This document shows, in pieces, positions 55,406 to 64,000 of a stretch of DNA of 64,000 bases. The notes under the pieces were generated by a model that was given only the letters and a program-made list of their open reading frames with translations, did not search any database and was not told the origin of the DNA. A program made the translations under genes and the position numbers. Numbering within the stretch: the first letter of the stretch is position 1; every line of letters begins with the position of its first letter. Origin of the DNA: Musa acuminata AAA Group (Eukaryota; Streptophyta; Magnoliopsida; Zingiberales; Musaceae); assembly GCF_036884655.1 (NCBI RefSeq), contig NC_088359.1, positions 19,949,501 to 20,013,500 of the forward strand. The letters are read 5' to 3'.

Positions 55406-56283
55406 GGCCCCAACCCAATTCAAATTTGGAGCTCAAAACGATCAAATCCCGGAATTCCGGGATCAGGCGGTTGCACCTCTTGACTGGAGAGGTTGCACCG
55501 CCTGGCAGAGCTCGAAGACTGAGCTCAGGCGGTGCCACCTCTTTGTCAGGGTGGTTGCACCGCCCAGTCTTGCTCGAAGACTAAGCTCAGGCGGTGCCAC
55601 CTCTCTGTCAGGGAGGTTGCACCGCCCAGTCTTGCTCGAAGACTGAGCTCAAGCGGTGCCACCTCCCGACTGGGGAGGTTGCACCGCCCAGTCTCGCTGG
55701 GAGGCTTAGCCCAGGCGGTGCCACCTCCTGGCCTAGGCGGTTGCACCTCCTAGTGTAATCAGGGTCCGAATGGTTAGCTCCATTCGGCCCAATTTCAGTC
55801 TTCCAGGGGCCCAATTACCCCAAGATTAAGCTAATGGGATCACCTCCCATTTTCCAACTTAATCAACGTGCTAACTACGATTAGATCTAAGACAATTTCT
55901 GCAGCTTTGCTTCGGTGTGTCAATCGCTCCTTCCGGCGAGTTTCCGGCGAACTTCCGTCGATCATCCGATGAACCCTCGGTGATGCTCCTGCGGACTTCC
56001 GGCAAACTCCTGGACTTTGCGACGATCCACTTGGCAAGTTCCGACGAGCTTCGCTTGTCAAGATTCTGGACTTCTCGGATCTGTTCTCGCAGAACCTCCG
56101 ACGACCGTCCGAACTTCCGTCGAACTCTCGAACTTCCAACGTGATCATGAACTTGACTCCGGCGCAACTCCTGCTGCTTGTCTAACTTTCATCGTAGTTA
56201 ATCCTGCACACTTATCTCAACACATAGATTAGACAACAAATGACAATTGACTTCATCATCAAAATCCGAGATTCAACAATAGC

Positions 56284-56964
56284 ATGAATAATTACCGCAC
56301 TTATGCTTAAAATTTGCTTATATCGTTCTCCTTTTTGTTAATGATAAAGGGGGAGAAATATATGAATTGATACTATGAGTGCCATATTTGAATGAGAAAT
56401 ATATGAATTGATACTATGAGTGCCATATTTGAATGAGAAATATATGAATTGATACTATGAGTGTCATATTTGAATGAGAAATATATGAATTGATGCTACG
56501 AGTGCCATATTTACGTTATGTTATTGTCATATTTGCATTATGTTATTACCGTATCATGATAAAATATCAAGAACTTGCATAGCAACTTTACTTGTTGATA
56601 TCTTGCCATGTGATGCTATGATTGCTAAACACTTGAAATGCTTGCTTTACGTTAAGATATCAAAAGCTTAAATTGTAAATTTACATGTTGATATCTTATG
56701 TTGAACTGCTACCATCATTCATATTTGAAATGTAAAACTTGAGAATGGATGTCAAGTCTTGACATCATTTTCAATAAGATACATCGTGATATGAATCATG
56801 ATGGGAGTAACTGATAAGGTTAAGAGTTCTTAACTGATCAATAAGTCTATTGAATTCAAAAGCCTTGAATTCAAGAATGACTTATCTCAAGTATGGCATA
56901 TAGATAGGGGGAGTTAAGGTTAACTCCGTTATCAATTGATTGTCATCATAAACAAGGGAGAGAT
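56284..56964 (+). other. E 3' region, after insertion G
   Basis: AT-rich, aligning to B 11085-11550. Includes an internal polypurine tract (AAAGGGGGAGAAATATATGA, about 56346), a tandem repeat (see next entry) and a degraded terminal polypurine tract ACAAGGGAGAGA before the 3' LTR. No supported ORF. Confidence 0.8.
56353..56512. repeat. 41-bp tandem repeat in E
   Basis: Almost four units beginning GAGAAATATATGAATTGATA; the first unit overlaps the internal polypurine tract. Confidence 0.9.
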
Positions 56965-58382
56965 TGTTGAATCTCAGATTTTGATGATGAAGTCAATTGT
57001 CATTTGTTATCTAATCCATATGTTGAGATAAGTGTGCAGGATTAACTACGATGAAAGTAAGACATGCAGCAGGTATTACGCCGGAGTCAAGACTATGATC
57101 ACGTTGGGAGTTCGAGAGTTCGACGGAAGTCCGGACGGTCGTCGGAGGTTCTACGGGAACAAATCTGAGAAGTCCAGGAGCTTTCCAAAAGAAGCTCATC
57201 GGAACTCACCAAGTGGATCGTCGCAAGTCCAGGAGTTTGCCGGAAGTCCGTAGGAGGATCACCGAGGGTTCATCGGATGATCGACGGAAGTTCACCGGAA
57301 GCTCGCCGGAAGAAGCGATTGACGCACCGAAGTAAATTACAGTAAATGTCTTAAGAAATATCATAGTTAGCACGATGATTAAGTTAGAAATGAGAGGTGA
57401 TCCCATTAACTTAATCTTGGGGCAATTGGGCCCTTAACAGACCCAAATTGGGCCGAATGGATCAGCCCATTCGGACCTAGATTTCTTGGCCAACGGTGGC
57501 ATTGCCTGGGTCGGCGATGGCACCACCCAGGGCTCAGTCTCCGAGCTAGGCTGGGCGGTGCAATCGCCCCTGACAGGTGGTGGAACCGCATGAGCTCGGT
57601 CTCCGAGCTCTGCCAAGCGGTGCAACCGCCCCAGTCGCACCGCTTGGGCTCAGTCTCCGAGCGAGACTGGGCAGTGCAACTGCCCCTATCAGGCGGTGGC
57701 ACCATCCAGAGGCTCAGTCTCCGAGCTGCTAGGCGGTTGTACTACCCCAGTCAGGAGGTAGAACCGCCAGGACCCCGGAAATCCGGGAAATGACATTTTT
57801 TAGCTCCAAATTCAAACCAGTTTGAGACCTATATATACCCCACCCTTTCCTGCATAAAAGGGCACCGAAAATCTAATCTTACTCTATGATTTTTAGAGCT
57901 CAAAAGTGTTGTAAAGGCTAGAAGTTCTCCTCCCTCTTTACTTCTAAGTTTTAATCTTTCAAAAGAGGAGAGAAAAGTTTGTAAGGGTTGTCTCCTAAGC
58001 CTGTCAAAAGGAGTGAAACTGTAAAAGGGTGGTTCACCTTCACTTATTGAAGGAAGGCCTCTAGTGGAAGTCAGTGACCTCGTCGGAGGAGGAAGCCAAA
58101 AGTGGATGTAGGTCAAGATTGACCGAACCACTCTAAAATTGCGGTGCTCTCTGGTTTGCATTTCTTCTTGCTACTTACCTTACTGCAAACCTTCATATGT
58201 GCTTTACCTCCTTATTACTTTTGCTGCACTCCTTTACAAACTCGCTTTCTAGTTAAGTTTCCAAAATCGGTGTTACGTCGGAAATAATTTCATCGTACAA
58301 ATGCAGTTTTAATCGTCGAAAGTTTTTCGCTGCACTAATTCATCGTCGCCCGCCCCCCCTCTTAGTGCTCTTGATCCTAACA
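56965..58382 (+). repeat. E 3' LTR
   Basis: TGTTGAATCTCAG to GATCCTAACA, 1418 bp. Palindromes at about 57490-57760, TATA-like TATATATA near 57829. The C-run near the end is interrupted (CATCGTCGCCCGCCCCCC). Followed by TATTT. Confidence 0.92.
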
Positions 58383-58387
58383 TATTT
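58383..58387. repeat. Target-site duplication of E, right copy (TATTT)
   Basis: Matches 30384-30388. Confidence 0.92.
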
Positions 58388-58710
58388 CACCTCGGTAATA
58401 AATCCTGCATCTTTAAGATAGTCGACCTTGTCACCGATCGTCTTCTGTCGGTCGGGAGCAAACTTTCTTGGCCTCTATTTTACTGACTTAGCCTTGGGGT
58501 CGATGTTGAGTTGGTGCTGGGACACCCCCAAGTCGATCCCGGGCATCTCCTTGGGGGACCATGCAAACACATCGGTATTTTCCCTGAGGAAATCGATGAG
58601 CTAGAGTTGATTTACTTCAGGGAGTGTCATTCCGATTTTCACGGTCAAATCGGGGTGGTTCCTTTTCAAGGGTATCTGCTAGTCATAGGTGCCCAGCAAA
58701 CCAATCACGT
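58388..58710 (-). pseudogene. T: Ty3/gypsy reverse transcriptase, upstream segment
   Basis: Minus-strand coding DNA with [58 protein letters not shown] and DAGFITEV, the junction of the pol linker with the start of RT in Tat-like Ty3/gypsy elements. At least two stops. Continues across E into 30050-30388. No gypsy LTR or other domain is in the window. Confidence 0.88.
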
Positions 58711-58779
58711 GAGTGATGGCACGTGTGACTTGATACATAATCTTTTTGCTTATTATATTTTGACGTATATCACTTTATA

Positions 58780-60292
<1,513 letters not shown>

Positions 60293-60307
60293 GTGGTATC
60301 AGAGCTA
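60293..60307 (+). other. H primer-binding site
   Basis: TGGTATCAGAGCTA immediately after the LTR, complementary to initiator tRNA-Met. Confidence 0.9.
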
Positions 60308-60409
60308 GGTTGTTCGTGCGAATGATTGGTTTTGAACTACGTGTGTTGTGTTTAGGAAGACTTTTGATGTTAAAATTGTTGACGCAATAGCGAGAAAGGA
60401 CAGCAACAG

Positions 60410-60900
60410 TTGCTGCCCTCGATCTGCATGCGTGCAGCGCAGCCAAAGGCAGGCAGCACAGGGGCTGCGTCTGCAGCAGCCGGCCGGCGGCCTGCTTGCA
60501 GCACGCTTGCGTCCGGCGGAGCTGGCAGCCCGCGGGCAGAGGCGCCTGCGGCCGCTTCTCCCGCGGGGTGAGGCGCCGCAGGGGCCGCTGCTCCCGCGGG
60601 CGAAACCCTCCCCCCCCCCACAGGGGTGGCCGCCCGGCAGGACAGCACCGCCTGCGGGCGGTGCCTCGCGGGCAGAACCGCCCGCGGAGGCGGCGGCGCC
60701 CGCATGGGCGCCAACCTGCACGGGCAGCACCGCCTGCGGGCGTTGCCCCGCCGGCAGAACCGCCCGCGGAGGCGCCCACCTGCAGCGGCAGCGCCGCCAG
60801 CGGGCGTGCCGCCCGCAGGCGAGGGCAGCGCCCCGCCCCTCGCCGCACAGGCCGCCGCCAGCAGGGTCGCGGCGGCGGCGGCAGCAGCAAAGGGTAGTAG
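60410..60900. other. GC- and CpG-rich block in the H leader
   Basis: About 490 bp of extreme GC content inside an otherwise AT-rich leader. It contains imperfect repeats, for example GCAGAACCGCCCGCGGAGGC near 60672 and 60753 and CACCGCCTGCGGGCG near 60645 and 60729, giving a period of about 82-84 bp. Many frames are open on both strands only because stops are rare in GC-rich DNA. No coding signal recognised. Confidence 0.8.
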
Positions 60901-62121
60901 GGCATTAGGGTTGTCTGGGCAAAAGACAGTTTTGCCCCTCGGAATTTGAAAAATTCCAGTTTCTTTCTTTTGTCCAAATTACGAAAATACCCCTATAAAT
61001 TCAGAAATTCCCTACATGTCCCTGATTTCAGAAAATATTAATTAATTAAAAGGTTTAGTTGATTATTATTTTTATTATTATCTAGTAGTCTTACATGATG
61101 ATGATTATTTATACATGTGATGTATGATGTGTGAACGGATGATCATGAACCGTGTGAGGTGTGTACTTGTGATTATTATTATTGAGGTCTGCGAGCCTCC
61201 ATTATATTTCTCGTTTATTGTCGAGCATGCGTGCCTATGATTAAGTTGTAATCACATGAGGAGGCGTAGCGGGAGCGTGGATGCGATAGTGGGACCCACG
61301 AGACGGACGATCGTGATGCATGAAGATGCATTAAGATGTCGACGGAATCGACGAGGACGAGATGGACGATCACAGGCTCGGGCCTAATCATATTAGGTTG
61401 TGGTCCATGATCATTTGATGTGATTGCTTATACACATACTAGATATGTATATATATTTGCATGCGATGTAGATATATATTAAATATGTATATATGTGACA
61501 TGTCATATTAGGAGACCAAATCATAGAAACATCTCTCGATAATATTAAGTCGGTAAACATGAGGCAATTAGATTGACCCACGTGGCCTTCTATCGTTATA
61601 AGTAGGAACCGATTCCCGGTGTAGGTTGAGTTAGTCGAGTCCCTCGAGACTCACCTATATCGCGATTCGCTATCTTGCTTACGACATAGAGATGTCACCG
61701 GTGACCTGAGGGCATGGTATGCTTGGTCGAGTCCCTCGAGGGTATATCATCAAATCAGACTCATCTTGTAACGAAGGTGTTGACTTAACCGAGCATCATG
61801 GTTGGTCGAGTCCTCGAGGCCATGGTGATTCGGAGGTCGAACAGGACGGGAATCACAAGGAGTTGTGATCGACAAGAGTTGCCTATCTTTTAGGCTTAGT
61901 GTGATTGGTCGAGTCCCTTGAGGTTACACTAAGACGCTGATTGGATCCTGATCCCCACTAGAAGTCTGCCGGAGACTTCCGTTTCACGTGTTGAGGGTGT
62001 CGCGTGACTCGTTAGTAAAATAGTGGGAGCATATTAAGATAGAAGTCCATATCTTGATAGTTTATTTCTTGCAAAATCTGCATGTTATTCATTTCTGCTG
62101 CATCTTTATTTTCAGAAAATA
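60901..62121 (+). other. H leader between GC-rich block and gag
   Basis: Long untranslated-looking stretch with no supported gene. It contains several copies of GGTCGAGTCC(C/T)TCGAGG spaced roughly 60-110 bp apart between 61630 and 61930. Confidence 0.65.
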
Positions 62122-62895
62122 TCGCTTTCAAATCCCTTACGTGGCATACTTGATGTCAACCGCCTCACTGGTCCAAATTATACGGATTGGCTCCGTAACT
62201 TGAGAATTGTTCTCACAGCGGAGAAAATCGTGTACGTCTTTGATACAGTGATGCCTGCGCCCGAAGAAGGGGCAAACAAGGATGAGATCGCTCGCTACGT
62301 GAAGTACATTGATGACTCCACTCTTGTTCAGTGCTATATGTTGGGCTCTATGACTCTTGAGTTACAGAGACAACATGAAAAGATGGATGCCAGATCCATT
62401 CTCCTACATGTCCGTAAATTGTTTGAGGAACAGGGAAGGACTCAGCGATATGAGATATCTAAGAGCCTCTTCCGCGCTAGGATGACTGAGGGGACACCGG
62501 TTCAGAACCATGTCCTAAAGATGATTGAGTGGATAGAGAAACTCACAAGTATAGGAATGGTCCTAGAGGATAACTTATGTGTGGACATTGTGCTTCAGTC
62601 CCTACCAGATTCCTTTTCACAGTTCATAATGAATTTTAATATGAACAAGCTTGAGGTGACTCTCCCAGAGCTCCTCAATATGTTGAGGGCGGCAGAGAGT
62701 ACTATTAAGAAAGAGAAGCCAGTTCTCTACACTGGTGAGACCAAAAAGAAAAGGAAAGCAGAAAGGTCCCTTAAGAAGGGAAAGGGTAAGGGCAGACCAG
62801 GTAAAGCAAAGGTTGCTAAGAAAGACCCAGTAAAGGACAAAGGCCAATGCTTCCACTGTGGTAAAGATGGGCATTGGAAGAGGAACTGCAAATAG
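62122..62895 (+). pseudogene. H gag
   Basis: Coding similarity starts SLSNPLRGILDVNRL and runs through NYTDWLRNLRIVL, LELQRQHEKMDARSI, FNMNKLEVTLPELLNML and a Lys/Arg-rich segment to one CCHC knuckle, CFHCGKDGHWKRNC. No ATG was found in frame at the beginning, so the start is lost or lies elsewhere. TAG at 62893-62895 follows the knuckle, after which the same frame continues into protease (YLAERAKQKL). Confidence 0.85.
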
Positions 62896-63777
62896 TACCT
62901 TGCAGAAAGGGCGAAACAAAAGCTTGATGAAGCTTCAGGTACATTCATGATCAGTCTCCATTTGTCAGACTCTTATGATAACACATGGGTATTGGATACC
63001 GGTAGTGCTTATCATATATGCAATTCGTTGCAGGTTCTGGCAAGGCCTAGGAGACTAGAGAGAGGCGAGATGGACCTCAAGATGGGTAATGGAGCAAAAG
63101 TTGCTGTAGTAGCTGTTGGCGAGGTCGCCCTACATCAGCCTAGTGGAGCTTTTATTGCATTAGATGCATGTTATTTTGTTCCTTCTATTATCAAAAACAT
63201 TATCTCCATTTCATGTTTAATAGTTAGTGGATATAAATTTGTTTTTGAGAACAATGGTTGTTCGATATTATTAGATGATAAGATCATCACGAAAGGAACA
63301 TTGCATAATGGTTTATTTATATTAGACACTACTCCACATATCATGAATGTAAATGTGTCCAAAAGGAAACGAGATGAGTTGAACAGCGCATACCTGTAGC
63401 ATTGTAGGCTAGGTCACATCCATGAAAGAAGGATTCAAAAGTTACTAAATGATGGATATCTAGATCCATTCGACTATGTGTCATATGCAACTTGTGAGCC
63501 TTGCATTCGTGGAAAACTGACCAACTCTCTATTTAGTGGAACTAGAGAGAGAGCCACTGAGTTGTTGGAACTCATACATAGTGATGTATGTGGACCCATG
63601 TCAACTCATGCCATTGGAGGTTACTCCTACTTCATTACATTTACTGATGATTTCTCAAGGTATGGATATTTGTACTTAATGAAGTACAAGTCCGAGGCCT
63701 TTGAGAAATTCAGAGAGTATAAGAATGAGGTGGAGAACCAGACTGGAAAGAGTTTCAAAACTCTTCGATCAGATTGA
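62896..63777 (+). pseudogene. H protease and integrase N-terminal half
   Basis: In frame with gag: protease site WVLDTGSAYHICNS, then FVPSIIKNIISISCL. Integrase finger reads Y-L-stop-HCRLGH (63397-63399, TAG for Trp by one G-to-A change) and CEPCIRGK. Core follows with IHSDVCGPMST and FTDDFSRYGYLYL. Stops at TGA in KTLRSD-stop-GGEY (63775-63777), consistent with CGA-to-TGA. Pol continues about 50 bp further and breaks off. Confidence 0.87.
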
Positions 63778-63826
63778 GGAGGTGAGTACTTAAGTACAGA
63801 GTTTACTCAGTTCCTCAAGGACCATG

Positions 63827-63853
63827 GACTCTTATGATAACACATGGGTATTG
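63827..63853. other. 27-bp templated filler at the H/J junction
   Basis: Identical to 62968-62994 of H's own protease region and inserted where H integrase meets SIRE-type gag. It shares two to three bases with both sides. Confidence 0.85.
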
Positions 63854-64000
63854 AATCCCAAGTTTTAGAAAGTGAGCGCAAAACTTTGTTAACGAGTTCA
63901 AAGTGATTTTAAACCATTGACGACATCCGTAAAACGGGTGTACATGTCAACAACAGTTTCGCTTGGTTTCATATGAAAAAGCTCGAAATCATGCAGTAAA
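63854..64000 (-). pseudogene. J: SIRE-type gag fragment
   Basis: Minus-strand gag of the D/F type (FHMKPSETVVDMYTRF-like context). It has an internal deletion of about 35 bp relative to F near 63902 and is cut by the window end. Its element lies beyond the window. Confidence 0.8.

Larger units (their letters stand above)
46702..56278 (-). mobile_element. G: near-intact full-length SIRE-type copia element
   Basis: Minus-strand element of 9577 bp with LTRs of 2015 and 2032 bp, primer site, open gag, full pol and polypurine tract. The flanking pentamers ATAAC (46697-46701) and ATAGC (56279-56283) differ at one base. Only two stops and one frameshift were seen in pol. It is the best-preserved enzyme-coding element here and a model for the partner that mobilised F. 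Confidence 0.93.
54247..56278 (-). repeat. G 5' LTR (right)
   Basis: TGTTAGGATCGAGAG to GAGATTCAACA, 2032 bp, nearly identical to the left LTR over the stretches compared by eye. Minisatellite about 54367-54740, minus-strand TATA box 55398-55405, palindromes about 55465-55755. Confidence 0.93.
30389..58382 (+). mobile_element. E: B-type non-autonomous copia element with three nested insertions
   Basis: Plus-strand element with exact TATTT duplications and LTRs of 1396 and 1418 bp. Without S, F and G it has the same order as B: primer site, gag, spacer, envelope-like ORF, pol remnant, 3' region, polypurine tract. It is more decayed than B, with many CAA-to-TAA changes, in keeping with its being old enough to host three insertions. 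Confidence 0.92.

Overview
The window is plant nuclear DNA made almost entirely of nested LTR retrotransposons; I see no host gene, tRNA or rRNA. Most of it belongs to one Ty1/copia group resembling the SIRE/Maximus lineage: long LTRs of 1.2-2.2 kb, a primer-binding site complementary to initiator tRNA-Met, a UBN2-type Gag of about 527 residues with two CCHC knuckles, then protease, integrase, reverse transcriptase and RNase H. A second copia lineage and one Ty3/gypsy (Tat-like) fragment are also present. This suggests a repeat-rich flowering-plant genome, possibly a monocot; the species cannot be fixed from the sequence alone.

Layout (letters are mine). A1 (1-4176, minus) is a truncated copia element whose Gag is fused at 4176/4177 to the RNase H of A2 (4177-26772, minus). 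A2 is interrupted by B (4876-13298, plus, target duplication GTTAA) and C (13698-21862, minus, GCATC). A2's 5' LTR ends inside D (26773-30049, minus), a gag-only element whose LTR is truncated against a Ty3/gypsy RT fragment T (30050-30388). T is split by E (30389-58382, plus, TATTT) and resumes at 58383. E carries three later insertions: solo LTR S (32770-34308, AAGAA), F (38095-46682, minus, ACATG) and G (46702-56278, minus, ATAAC/ATAGC). After T come an (AT)n tract, the unrelated copia element H (about 58933-63826, plus), a 27-bp filler, and a SIRE-type gag scrap J.

How they work together. C, A2 and G have the gag-pol layout of autonomous elements; G is the least damaged. B and E are a non-autonomous family in which pol was removed except for its last 35 codons and replaced by a spacer with LTR-like palindromes plus a different ORF, probably of the plant 'envelope-like / putative plant transposon protein' type. 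D and F are a second non-autonomous family with a Gag that lost its zinc knuckles and an AT-rich filler in place of pol. Both presumably depended on G/C/A2-like partners for enzymes, since they share the primer site, polypurine tracts and similar LTR ends.

The most notable observations are the B/E family; a 75-bp GT-AG segment just upstream of its second ORF that is present in E and precisely absent from B, as expected if B came from a spliced RNA; a UAG between gag and pol that keeps the downstream frame in several copies; identical nonsense codons shared by different copies; and arrays of short palindromes upstream of the LTR TATA boxes.
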